Assembly: GCF_014204945.1 (NCBI RefSeq)
Contig: NZ_JACHMN010000003.1
Coordinates: forward strand, 2,976,001-3,040,000
Direction of reading: 5' to 3'
Length of the DNA: 64,000 nucleotides
Source: Allocatelliglobosispora scoriae
Lineage (GTDB): Bacteria > Actinomycetota > Actinomycetes > Mycobacteriales > Micromonosporaceae
Part shown: in pieces, positions 9,938-17,904 of the stretch
How positions within the stretch are numbered: position 1 is the first letter of the stretch
How the letters are laid out: the number at the start of each line of letters is the position of its first letter
The notes under the pieces: model-generated
What the model was told of the DNA's origin: nothing
Seen by the model: the letters and a program-made list of their open reading frames with translations, nothing else
Databases searched by the model: none
Made by a program: the position numbers and the translations under genes

Positions 9938-10696
9938 ATGAGAATCATCGTCATCGGGGGCACGGGGCTCGTCGGGTCGCAGGTCGTCGAGATCCTCCGG
10001 CGGCAGGGCCATGCGGCGGTCGCCGCGTCCCCGTCGTCCGGCGTCGACGCCACGACCGGTGCCGGTCTGGCCGAGGCGCTGACAGGAGCCGAGGTCGTCG
10101 TCGACCTCACCAATCCCCCGGTCTTCACCCCGGACGGCGTGCTCGACTTCTTCACCGCCTCCGGCGAGCACCTCGCCGCCGCGGAGAAAGCCGCGGGCGT
10201 GGGCCACCACGTGGCCCTGTCCATCGTCGGGGTGGACCGCCCCGCATCCCACGGCTTCTACATCGTCGGCAAGGTGGCACAGGAGCGGTTGATCCGGGAG
10301 TCGGGCGTGCCGTTCACCATCGTCCGGGCCACCCAGTTCTTCGAGTTCCTCCAGGGCATCGCCGACGCGTCGACCTCGGGCGGTGAGGTCCGGGTGACCT
10401 CCAAGACGCTCCAGCCGGTCGCGGCGGCCGAGGTCGCCGCCTACGTCGCGGAGGTCGCGCTGAGCGCGCCCGCCAACGGCGTCGTCGAGATCGCCGGACC
10501 CGACCGCATCCCGCTCGCCGACGCCGTCGAGCGGCGGCTCGCGGCGCTCGGCGACCCCCGGAAGGTCATCGCCGACGACGACGCGCCCTACTTCGGCGCC
10601 GTCATCGACGACGACACGCTCGTGCCGCGCGACGAGACCTACCGCCATGCCGCGACGACCTTCCCGGCCTGGCTCGCGAGCCAGGAGCAGGCTTAG
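9938..10696 (+). CDS. NmrA-like/atypical SDR NAD(P)-binding protein
   Basis: A 252-aa soluble protein with the N-terminal dinucleotide motif MRIIVIGGTGLVGSQVVEIL and the atypical-SDR features HHVALSIVGVDRP and GFYIVGKVAQERLI (near 95-120). The family includes quinone- or NADPH-sensing oxidoreductases (QorB/NmrA). Ribosome site GGGAGG lies 6 nt before ATG 9938. Under likely Rrf2 control, a role in redox or electrophile stress is plausible; no catalytic specificity can be read from the sequence. Confidence 0.85.
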   Translation: MRIIVIGGTGLVGSQVVEILRRQGHAAVAASPSSGVDATTGAGLAEALTGAEVVVDLTNPPVFTPDGVLDFFTASGEHLAAAEKAAGVGHHVALSIVGVDRPASHGFYIVGKVAQERLIRESGVPFTIVRATQFFEFLQGIADASTSGGEVRVTSKTLQPVAAAEVAAYVAEVALSAPANGVVEIAGPDRIPLADAVERRLAALGDPRKVIADDDAPYFGAVIDDDTLVPRDETYRHAATTFPAWLASQEQA

Positions 10697-10708
10697 CCAC
10701 CGGTCGAC

Positions 10709-10745
10709 GCCGGTCCGGCTTCCTCTCCGGGTACGCCGGGCCGGC
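10709..10745. terminator. Bidirectional stem-loop between convergent genes
   Basis: GCCGGTCCGGC and GCCGGGCCGGC (10709-10719, 10735-10745) pair over 11 bp with one mismatch and a 15-nt loop, between the oxidoreductase and MFS stop codons. Confidence 0.45.
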
Positions 10746-10756
10746 CCATCCGCCGA

Positions 10757-11989
10757 CTACGGCGCCGGACGCAGGCGCAGCACCGGTGACCCGATGATCA
10801 GGAGCAGCCCGATGGTGACCGGTGCGGTGAGCACCAGATAGGCGGTCTGCGCCGTGGCGGTCTCGGCGATGACGCCGCCGAGCAGGGCGCCGAAGGGCGT
10901 ACCGCCCCAGACGATCATGCGACCCGTGGTGTTGACGCGACCCTGCAGCTCGTCCGGGGTGCGCTGCTGGCGTACGACGATGGTGTTGGTGACCGCCAGG
11001 GAGTAGGCGAGCTGCCAGACCGCCCAGATCAGCAACGCACCCGGGTAGTGGGTGATCGTGGCGAGCGCGATCAGCATGACGGTGAACAGGGCGTAGCCGA
11101 TCACCGCGATGCGGCCCTGCCCGATCCGGCGCGTCATGGGTGTGAGCAGCCACGCCGCGCCGAGGGCACCGACGGCACCCGCGGTGTAGAGCAGCCCGAT
11201 GCGCTTGTCGGTGGTCGCGATGCCGAGCATCTCGTCCGCGTGCACGATCAGCAGCCCGGTGATCCCGCCACCCGCCATCGACAGGCCGAAACCGGTCAGT
11301 GACAGGGTGCGGATCACCGGGTCGCGCCACAGGAAGCGCAGCCCCTCGGTGATGTCGGTGACGGTCCGGTGCACACCGGCCGACGTCCGAACCGTGCCGG
11401 CCGGCGTGGGGCTGCGCAGGCGGCTGATGAGCGCCGCCGACGCCAGGTAGGTCCCGGCGTCGATGAGCAGCACCGTCGCCGGGCTGGTCAGGGCGGCGAG
11501 GAGCCCGGCTGCGGCCGGGGCGGCGATGCCGATGACGACGGCGGTGGACCAGATGAGACTGTTGGCCTGCGCAAGCTGCTGCCTGCCGACGATGCCGGTA
11601 AGCGATCCCCAGGCTGCGGCGTCGAACCAGCAGAATCCGGTGCCAATGCCGAACGCGACCAGCAGGACCAGCCACGACGGCAGCGGCAGGTCGGCGGCGT
11701 AGGCGATGGGGATGACGGCCATCAGCACCGCGCAGGCGAGATCGGCGCAGATCATCATCGTGCGGCGCGGGAGCCTGTCGGCGGCAGCGCCCGCGAACAG
11801 TCCGAACAGCAGGTAGGGGGCCGCCTCCAGGCCGACGATGGCGGCGGTCAGGGCAGCCGAGCCGCTGCTGCCGTAGACGAGCAGCGGCAGCATGACGGCG
11901 CTCGCGGCCGTCCCCGCCACCGACACGGACCTGGACAGGTACCACCACCGGAACTCCGCGTTGCGCAGCAGCCTGGTCCGGGCGGTCAT
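10757..11989 (-). CDS. MFS transporter (EntS/macrolide-exporter-like)
   Basis: A 410-aa membrane protein with about 12 hydrophobic helices, motif-A-like GLFAGAAADRLPRRTMMICAD between helices 2 and 3 and WYLSRSVSVAGTAASAVMLPLLVY in helix 1, typical of the MFS_3 drug or siderophore exporter group. ATG 11989 has AGGAA 9 nt upstream. No substrate can be inferred; the nearest regulator is the divergent NB-ARC protein about 400 bp away. Confidence 0.88.
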   Translation of the reverse strand: MTARTRLLRNAEFRWWYLSRSVSVAGTAASAVMLPLLVYGSSGSAALTAAIVGLEAAPYLLFGLFAGAAADRLPRRTMMICADLACAVLMAVIPIAYAADLPLPSWLVLLVAFGIGTGFCWFDAAAWGSLTGIVGRQQLAQANSLIWSTAVVIGIAAPAAAGLLAALTSPATVLLIDAGTYLASAALISRLRSPTPAGTVRTSAGVHRTVTDITEGLRFLWRDPVIRTLSLTGFGLSMAGGGITGLLIVHADEMLGIATTDKRIGLLYTAGAVGALGAAWLLTPMTRRIGQGRIAVIGYALFTVMLIALATITHYPGALLIWAVWQLAYSLAVTNTIVVRQQRTPDELQGRVNTTGRMIVWGGTPFGALLGGVIAETATAQTAYLVLTAPVTIGLLLIIGSPVLRLRPAP

Positions 11990-12339
11990 CGGCAACCGTT
12001 CCTGTGCTGTCGGCTCAGCGCCGGCAGACCCGGGAGAGCGCTCCGTCGCCGTGGTCCAGCGCCGCCCCGAGGTGAAACGATAGTAGACGTTGATTCAGGT
12101 ACACCCGTGAAAGTCCTGGGAACCGAGCCTGACCGGCGCCCCCCGTGGTGGCGCCGGTCAGGTGGTCCACCGCCGAGTCCGGCGGCGCCTCCCGGTGCCA
12201 GGCCGATCCCGAGGCGGTCCTCGCCGCCGCCCCCGTGGCGGCAAGGGTTTCATCCGTGATGGGCGGTCGGCGGGTCAGGCGTCGATGAGGCGTCAACCCG
12301 TGGTTCTAACGGTGGGCCATGGCATCGACGCAGAACAGG
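11990..12339. other. Gene-free divergent intergenic region
   Basis: Between the MFS and NB-ARC starts. Apart from the hairpin at 12128-12162 I see only a TACTAT-like -10 for the MFS gene near 12080. The short frames here look like GC-rich chance frames. Confidence 0.4.
12128..12162. terminator. 13-bp perfect hairpin in a divergent intergenic region
   Basis: CCTGACCGGCGCC (12128-12140) pairs perfectly with GGCGCCGGTCAGG (12150-12162), loop 9 nt. It has the form of an actinobacterial terminator, yet no annotated gene ends here: both neighbours start away from it. It may end an unseen short transcript, insulate the two promoters, or be left from a lost gene. Confidence 0.5.
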
Positions 12340-12388
12340 CGGTTGACCGGCGGTTGACCGGCAGCTGACCGGCGGCTTCCGATAGCCT
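12340..12388 (+). promoter_or_regulatory. Three 11-bp direct repeats in front of a leaderless -10 box
   Basis: CGGTTGACCGG, CGGTTGACCGG and CAGCTGACCGG follow each other at an exact 11-bp period (12340-12372), ending 10 bp before TAGCCT (12383-12388), which is 7 nt from the ATG at 12396. There is no Shine-Dalgarno. Direct repeats at one helical turn next to -10 are the layout of SARP-type activator sites. Confidence 0.55.
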
Positions 12389-12395
12389 TGAATCC

Positions 12396-14630
12396 ATGGG
12401 GAGGTTCGGGGATTCGGTGCGGGCCCATCGCCGACGGCTGGGCCTGACGCAGGAGGACCTGGCCGGCCGGGCGTCCGTGGGACTGCGGACGATCCGCGAC
12501 ATCGAGACCGACCGGATCACCCGCCCGCGCCTGGGTACGGTCCGCCTTCTCGCCGACGCGTTCGGACTCCAGGGCGCCGACCGCGACCGGTTCCACGAGT
12601 CCGCGCAGCCGGAGTCCACTGAGGAGGATGCCGCGTCGGACCCGGATCCGGATCCGATGCCGCCGCGCCCGACGCCGGCGCAGCTGCCCGCCGACGTGGC
12701 CGGCTTCACCGGCCGCGAGGACGTGCTGTTCCAGCTGAGCTCGCCCGGTGCGGCAGGGCTCACCGTCATCACCGGGATGGCGGGCGTGGGCAAGACCGCG
12801 GTGGCGGTGCACTGGGCCCATCGTGTGTCCGATGAGTTCCCCGACGGGCGGCTCTATGTCAACCTGCGCGGCTTCGACCGTGACGACGAGGTCGTCGATC
12901 CCGCGGACGCGGTCCGGGGCTTCCTCGACGCACTCGGGGTGGAACCGCGCCACATTCCACCCGGCCAGGACGCGCAGGCCGCGCTCTACCGCAGCCTCTC
13001 GGCGCACCGCCGGCTGCTCGTGGTGCTGGACAACGCCCGCGACGCGGACCAGGTGCGGCCGCTGCTCGCCGCGGGACCGGGCGTGCGAACCGTGATCACC
13101 AGCCGGAACCGGCTGACCGCACTCGTCGCCGAGCTCGGCGCGCAGCCGATCGCCCTGGGCCTGCCCGATCAGGCGGAGGCGGTCGAGCTGCTGAGCCGCC
13201 GGATCAGCGGGCAATCGCACGATGCGAGAGCGGCAGCCGTGATCGTGGCGGCGTGCGGGCGGCTCCCGCTCGCCCTCGCGCTCGTCGCCGCCAGGGTCCG
13301 GCAGACCGGGTTCGCGCCGGCCGCGGTCGCGGCCGAGCTGCACCGTCCGGGCCTCGCCGCGCTGGACGAGATGCGGGTGGTGTTCTCCTGGTCCTACCGC
13401 GCGCTGAGCCCGCCCGCCGCACGGCTGTTCCGCCTGCTGGGACTAGTGACCGGCGCCGACATCGCGACCGCCGCGGTGGCGGCGCTCGCGGGTGCCGCTC
13501 CGGTCGACGTGCGCCGGACGCTGCGTGAGCTGACCGATGCCAGCCTGCTCGCCGAGCACGCGCCCGCCCGCTACCAACTGCACGATCTGCTGCGCGTCTA
13601 CGCCGGTGAGCTCGCCCGCGAGGCGGAGACCGAAGGTGATCGCCGAGCCGCGCTGACCCGGCTGCTGGACCACTACACGCACAGGGCGTACCAGGCGGAA
13701 CTGGTGTTGAATCCGACCCGCGCGCCGATTCCGGCGGGGTTCGCCGGGGGCACCCGCAGCGACGAGGTGAAGGAATCGCTCGACATGAAGGCGGCGCTGC
13801 AGTGGCTCGGGACCGAGCGGGCGGTCCTGCTCTCGGCGCTTCGCCAGGCCCGCGACGAGGGCCTGGACCGGCACGCCTGGCAACTGGGCTGGGCCCTGGA
13901 CACGTTCCTCTACGAACACCGCCGCTGGCAGGACGAGGGTGCGGCGTGGGCGGTGGCGCTGACCGCGGCGACGACGCTGGCGGACCGCCCGGCCGCGGCA
14001 CACGCGCACCGCTTCCTGGGTGCGGTCGCGGGCCGGTTGGAACGCTTCGGCGAGGCCCACGACCACATGGAGAAGTCCGCCGAGCTCTGCCGGGCGGCGG
14101 GGGACCGGGCGGGTGAGGCCGAGACCCACTTCGTGCTGTCCTATGTGTGCTGGCTGCAGGCCGACACCGACAGCGCGCTCGACCACGCCGAGCGGTCGCT
14201 GGCGCTCTGGGCCGAGCTCGACCACCCCGCGTGGGAGGGCAAGGCCAGCAACGTGGTCGGCTGGTATTACGCCGCGCTCGGCGCGGACCAGACGGCCCTG
14301 GGGTTCTACGAACGGGCGCTGCGGTTGCTGCAGCTCGCCGAGGACGGCCCGAACGAGGTCGTCGCCCGGGTGAACCTCGGCCTGGCCCACCACACCCTCG
14401 GCCGGTACGAGACGGCGTTCGACCACTACCGGCACGGTCAACGGCTGGCCCGGGCACTGGGCGATCGGGTGATGGACGCGCAGCTCAGCACCCATCTCGG
14501 CGACACCTATCAGACGATCGGGGCCGACGAGGCGGCCAGGGAGTCGTGGCAGCACGCCTACGGCATCCTCATCGACCTCGGTCACCCGCAGGCGGCCGAC
14601 GTGGGCCGCAGGCTCGGCGTCGTCGGCTGA
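12396..14630 (+). CDS. XRE HTH / NB-ARC ATPase / TPR regulator (AfsR-like group without SARP domain)
   Basis: A 744-aa STAND-class signalling ATPase. It has an N-terminal Cro/XRE HTH (VRAHRRRLGLTQEDLAGRAS, 7-60); an acidic-Pro linker (70-95); the NB-ARC ATPase with Walker A GMAGVGKTAVAVHW near 127, Walker B-like RLLVVLDNA near 208 and the sensor VRTVITSRNRL near 230; a winged-helix region; then TPRs (AAAHAHRFLGAVAGRLERFGEAHDH, TALGFYERALRLLQ, RYETAFDHYRHGQR). It likely forms an oligomeric switch that binds DNA when a ligand is sensed; similar actinomycete proteins control secondary metabolism, but no target is adjacent. Confidence 0.9.
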   Translation: MGRFGDSVRAHRRRLGLTQEDLAGRASVGLRTIRDIETDRITRPRLGTVRLLADAFGLQGADRDRFHESAQPESTEEDAASDPDPDPMPPRPTPAQLPADVAGFTGREDVLFQLSSPGAAGLTVITGMAGVGKTAVAVHWAHRVSDEFPDGRLYVNLRGFDRDDEVVDPADAVRGFLDALGVEPRHIPPGQDAQAALYRSLSAHRRLLVVLDNARDADQVRPLLAAGPGVRTVITSRNRLTALVAELGAQPIALGLPDQAEAVELLSRRISGQSHDARAAAVIVAACGRLPLALALVAARVRQTGFAPAAVAAELHRPGLAALDEMRVVFSWSYRALSPPAARLFRLLGLVTGADIATAAVAALAGAAPVDVRRTLRELTDASLLAEHAPARYQLHDLLRVYAGELAREAETEGDRRAALTRLLDHYTHRAYQAELVLNPTRAPIPAGFAGGTRSDEVKESLDMKAALQWLGTERAVLLSALRQARDEGLDRHAWQLGWALDTFLYEHRRWQDEGAAWAVALTAATTLADRPAAAHAHRFLGAVAGRLERFGEAHDHMEKSAELCRAAGDRAGEAETHFVLSYVCWLQADTDSALDHAERSLALWAELDHPAWEGKASNVVGWYYAALGADQTALGFYERALRLLQLAEDGPNEVVARVNLGLAHHTLGRYETAFDHYRHGQRLARALGDRVMDAQLSTHLGDTYQTIGADEAARESWQHAYGILIDLGHPQAADVGRRLGVVG

Positions 14631-14636
14631 GGGCTG

Positions 14637-14984
14637 TCAGTGCAGCTGGGAAACCCAGTTGTCGGGTACGGCACCGGCGGGCCCCGGCACCGGCTGGTCG
14701 TCCGGGTGGCTCAGCGGTGCCACCAGCTCCGGACCGTCGATGATCTCGTTGGTGTCGTAGCTCCAGAACCAGTCCTCGCCCGGCTCGAACGACCTGATGA
14801 CCGGGTGCCCGTGCTCGGTGGCGTGGGCGGTCGCGTGCTGTCGGGGCGAGGTGTCGCAGCAGCCGATGTGCCCGCACTGCGCGCAGCGCCGCAGGTGGAA
14901 CCACCAGCCGCCGGCCGCGGTGCACTCGACGCACCCGGTGCCCGACGGCGCGACGGACGGCTGGATCGCCTTCTCGGTGTTCAT
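14637..14984 (-). CDS. UBP-type zinc finger protein
   Basis: A 115-aa protein that is essentially one ZnF-UBP domain: GCVECTAAGGWWFHLRRCAQ (Cys pairs at 18/21 and 34/37), GHIGCCDTS, then HATAHATEHGHPVI with the His ligands and the aromatic FEPGEDWFWSYD. In eukaryotes this fold binds the ubiquitin C-terminus; in bacteria its partner is unknown. It converges with the NB-ARC gene, 6 bp apart. Confidence 0.9.
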   Translation of the reverse strand: MNTEKAIQPSVAPSGTGCVECTAAGGWWFHLRRCAQCGHIGCCDTSPRQHATAHATEHGHPVIRSFEPGEDWFWSYDTNEIIDGPELVAPLSHPDDQPVPGPAGAVPDNWVSQLH

Positions 14985-15093
14985 GGCCGCGCCGATCCTC
15001 GCCAGGGCGAATAGGGAAACAGGGCTCGCTCTGCGCCGATGCTACTCGGACCGTGATCGCCGCCGGATGGTTTACCGCCGTTTCCGTCGCGGC

Positions 15094-15828
15094 TCAGCGC
15101 GGTGGAGCCGACAGCGCGGCGGCGATCGCCGGGATGCGGGGCCGCAGCCGTGCCAACGTCTCCCGGTCCCGCTCCTGCTCGCCGTTGGCGACCAGATTGC
15201 GCATTCCAGGATCACCGGCGGCCGCCCGCTCGGCTATTCCGGCGATCATCAGCTCGATGCGCGGGACGACCGCGTGGACGATCTCCAGCGCGCTCGGACC
15301 GCCGTATGCCCCGGCGATCAGGCGTAGGCGCCGCGCGGCCTCCGCCGGGTCCAGGCCGGCCCACATCGGCACCCCGTTCCACGCGATGAAAGCCAGCTCC
15401 TGCAGGGGATTGGTCGGGCCGGCGAGATCCCAGTCGAACACGCCCGCGAGCCGGTCGCCGTCGAAGCAGACGTTGTAGGCCGCGATGTCGTTGTGCCCGA
15501 TGAGCGTGGCGTCCGGGATCGGGAAATACCGCCAGGGCCCGGGGTGGGTGAACCCGGCGACCGCCTCGTGGAACCGGCGCGTCCAGCCGACGAGGTCGAC
15601 GAGCTGGGCGTCGCTGAGGATCTCCTCGACCGTGCCCTCGGCGTAGGACAGGACTTCGCGGCCCTCGTCGTCGAAGCCGTGCACGACCGGGACCAGGGGC
15701 AGGCGGTCGGCGAGATGGTGCAGCAGCGCGTGGACGGCGGGGGTCCACGGACCGGTCGGCCGGTGCACGGAGGCCCCGATGCGGATCACGCCGCCGACGT
15801 TGCCCGGAAGCCATTCGCCGTCGGTCAC
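15094..15828 (-). CDS. Aminoglycoside phosphotransferase-family kinase
   Basis: A 244-aa APH/choline-kinase-like phosphotransferase with the catalytic loop LIGHNDIAAYNVCFD (near 125, D and N present) and the metal motif GVFDWDLAGPTNPLQELA (near 148). The N-lobe is short. GTG 15828 overlaps the upstream stop as GTGA, so it is translated with the CATRA-like gene. Substrate unknown: resistance is possible, but the operon with a conflict-type gene suggests a different role, for example phosphorylating a small effector or a host factor. The coupling is seen; the role is inference. Confidence 0.85.
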   Translation of the reverse strand: MTDGEWLPGNVGGVIRIGASVHRPTGPWTPAVHALLHHLADRLPLVPVVHGFDDEGREVLSYAEGTVEEILSDAQLVDLVGWTRRFHEAVAGFTHPGPWRYFPIPDATLIGHNDIAAYNVCFDGDRLAGVFDWDLAGPTNPLQELAFIAWNGVPMWAGLDPAEAARRLRLIAGAYGGPSALEIVHAVVPRIELMIAGIAERAAAGDPGMRNLVANGEQERDRETLARLRPRIPAIAAALSAPPR

Positions 15829-17411
15829 GGCGCCTCGTCCGGTGCCCAGAACCAGGCGGTGGCGGTGAAGCTCTTCGCCGAGGCGGTCACCTGCCGCAGA
15901 TGGTCTGCTTCGATGCCGGTGTGCCCTTCCCCGACGACCCACTGGTAGAGCTGGTTCGAGATGAGCGCGATGAGGTCGCGGTCGGGGTCGGCGGTGACGG
16001 CTTCGCGGATGACGTCGCTGTCCAGCAGGCGGCTGACCTCGATGATGGTGTTGCCGCCGAAGCCCAGCGGCGCCGTCTCGATCGGGCCGATGCCCACTAC
16101 GAGCCGCAGGCGGATGCGGTCGGTGTGCCGGGCGTTGTCCGCGGCGAGCCGGTCGCGCCAGGAGTGGAGCAGCTGCGGCACCGCCCGGTGCATCTCCGTC
16201 GCCACCGGCAGGAAGATGTTGGCGCCGTCCCCGTTGGTCTGGTGGTCGGTATGGTTCAGGGTGAGCTCGAGGTCGTCGAGCACGTCGTCGATGAGCTGGG
16301 CGACGCGGCTCTGCGCTTCGCGTTTCAGCGGGGCCGTGCGGGAGCTGTAGTTCACGATGTCCACGGCGAAGCCCACCCGGACGGCGACGGGGGAGCGGCT
16401 CGCCCGCCGGGGAGGGTCGTCGCCGACGGGGCCCTGCCGGACGAGCTCGGCGATCTCCGCAGCGCGCTGGCGGGACAGGTCGAGGTAGCCCGCGGCGTCG
16501 GCGAGCTGCTGCGTCAGCCAATCGGCGAGCCGAGTGTCGGCGGGCAGGGGGTCGGGCAGGTAGCGGCGCATGTTGTCGCGGATGATCTCGACGGAGGCCT
16601 GCATCTCGCGCAGCCTCGAGAGGGCCACCGACAGGTCGACGCGTGCGGCCTGCAGTGTGCGCAGCGCGGCCGAGTGGTCGCCTCGGCCGGGCTGCGCGAC
16701 GACGGCGAGGAGTTCGGCGACGGCCTGGTCGGTCCGCCGTCGCGCGTCCTCCGCCGATCGGTCGGCGGACCAGACCCGGGCGTGGTAGCTGATCTTGGCT
16801 GCGTGGAGCAGGTACCTGGCCAGCGGCGGCATGGCGACGTCGCCGCGGCTCCACGCCCATGCGCTCAGCGCGTCCAGCTCAGCGGCCGGTGCCAGGATCG
16901 CCAATCGGCGCGACGGTGTCGCCCGGGTGCCGCTGTCGCTGTCCCAGACCGTGAACGGCTCGATCCGCGTCGGGTGTCGCCACTCGGCGCCGGGGGAGTC
17001 GGTCTGGTTGGAGGAGCAGGCCAGGAACAGCTGGACAATGCCGAGCAGCGAGTCGGTTCCGGCCCGGGTCGCCTCGGTCCACCGCCGGTCGAAGTCCGCC
17101 CAGCCCGTGTCGCGCGTCTCGGCGAAGGCTAGGGAGAGGGCGAGCGTGTCGTGACTGCGCCGAAGGATGAGCTGGCAGTCCGAGACCAGGGTCTCCTGAC
17201 CGGCGAGCGCTCCGTCGGGTGTGGAGCCCGGATCGTCGGGCAGGGAGGCCGGCAGCCCGGTGCCGGCGATGGTTCGGTCGGCGCCGAACAGCTGCCGGGC
17301 CGCGGTCCAGACGGCCCGCAGCTGGGCGTACGCCGGTGCGGCGGCCGGACCGTCCAGCGGCGCGTATGCGTGGACGACGAGCTCCTGGGCGGACGGTTCA
17401 GCGGCCGGCAT
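15825..17411 (-). CDS. CATRA-like conflict-system protein with C-terminal nucleotide-cyclase-like domain
   Basis: A 528-aa protein. The N-terminal half has helices interrupted by conserved stretches (LVVHAYAPLDG; TRIEPFTVWDS; ARYLLHAAKISYHARVW near 205). The C-terminal domain (about 340-490) follows the order of class III nucleotidyl cyclases: VGFAVDIVNYSSRTAPLK (metal Asp), NGDGANIFLP (second Asp), RLRLVVGIGPIE and GFGGNTIIEVSRLLDS. This architecture matches my memory of CATRA (caspase and TPR repeat-associated) proteins described in bacterial conflict systems. Whether it makes a nucleotide is unknown; both metal-binding Asp appear present. It overlaps the small upstream gene by 14 nt and the kinase by 4 nt. 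Confidence 0.7.
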   Translation of the reverse strand: MPAAEPSAQELVVHAYAPLDGPAAAPAYAQLRAVWTAARQLFGADRTIAGTGLPASLPDDPGSTPDGALAGQETLVSDCQLILRRSHDTLALSLAFAETRDTGWADFDRRWTEATRAGTDSLLGIVQLFLACSSNQTDSPGAEWRHPTRIEPFTVWDSDSGTRATPSRRLAILAPAAELDALSAWAWSRGDVAMPPLARYLLHAAKISYHARVWSADRSAEDARRRTDQAVAELLAVVAQPGRGDHSAALRTLQAARVDLSVALSRLREMQASVEIIRDNMRRYLPDPLPADTRLADWLTQQLADAAGYLDLSRQRAAEIAELVRQGPVGDDPPRRASRSPVAVRVGFAVDIVNYSSRTAPLKREAQSRVAQLIDDVLDDLELTLNHTDHQTNGDGANIFLPVATEMHRAVPQLLHSWRDRLAADNARHTDRIRLRLVVGIGPIETAPLGFGGNTIIEVSRLLDSDVIREAVTADPDRDLIALISNQLYQWVVGEGHTGIEADHLRQVTASAKSFTATAWFWAPDEAP

Positions 17412-17730
17412 CGCCGTTGTCCTCCTGACGAGCTGGTTGCTCGGGCGGCAGTGGCAGGGACAGGGAGTGCACCAGGTGGTTGGTGCGCTCCAGGATGTGC
17501 TCCGGCGCCGCGATGGTCGGTTCGGTGCCGATCCGTGTGATCCGGACGGGGCCGCACAGTTCCAGCAGGATCCGGGTCGACCGCAGCGCCTGTGTGTCCG
17601 ATCGGGACAGTGCGGCGTCGAGGTCTGTCAGCAGGCTGTCCACCCGCGTCCACTGCTCTGGTGTGAGCTGCCAATCCTGCAGGTCCAGCAGAGTGGACCG
17701 GGTGCTGGCGACGAGATCGAACATGCTCAC
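17398..17730 (-). CDS. Small CATRA-system-associated protein
   Basis: A 110-aa helical protein (WQLTPEQWTRVDSLLTDLDAAL, then LRSTRILLELCGPVRITRIG, and the C-terminal APEHILERTNHLVHSLSL). Its R-x-x-R-IG and ERTNHLVH stretches match what I remember of proteins named 'CATRA system-associated', which sit directly before CATRA genes, as here. GTG 17730 was chosen since TATAGT lies 8 nt upstream (leaderless type); ATG 17724 is the alternative. Function unknown; probably a partner or sensor of the downstream protein. Confidence 0.65.
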   Translation of the reverse strand: MSMFDLVASTRSTLLDLQDWQLTPEQWTRVDSLLTDLDAALSRSDTQALRSTRILLELCGPVRITRIGTEPTIAAPEHILERTNHLVHSLSLPLPPEQPARQEDNGDAGR

Positions 17731-17738
17731 AAGGAGTG

Positions 17739-17760
17739 ACTATATCGACGACACCGGTGT
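17739..17760 (-). promoter_or_regulatory. Promoter of the CATRA-like operon
   Basis: TATAGT (17744-17739, minus strand) 8 nt from the GTG start, with the perfect palindrome ACACCGGTGT (17751-17760) in the spacer upstream of it. Confidence 0.45.
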
Positions 17761-17806
17761 CTCATCACCACCCGATGTACTGAAAAGCCGCCCAGTGGTG
17801 GGGACT

Positions 17807-17888
17807 GCCGGTGCCGCGCAGCCCTGACTCCGGCACCGGCCCTGGCATGCAAGGCGGCCGGAGAAGGCCACCCGCATACCAGGGCCGG
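17807..17888 (-). terminator. Two overlapping, mutually exclusive hairpins after the FtsX-type gene
   Basis: Hairpin A: GCCGGTGCCG with CGGCACCGGC (17807-17816, 17831-17840). Hairpin B: CCGGCCCTGG with CCAGGGCCGG (17836-17845, 17879-17888). Both have perfect 10-bp arms, but share 17836-17840, so only one can form at a time. Position just after the ftsX-like stop suggests termination. Confidence 0.5.
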
Positions 17889-17904
17889 TTCGCGGAACGT
17901 GTCG

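Noticed and set aside
12015-12296. 93-codon minus-strand frame in the divergent gap
   Set aside because: It runs through the perfect 13-bp hairpin, has no ribosome site and a chance-like composition.
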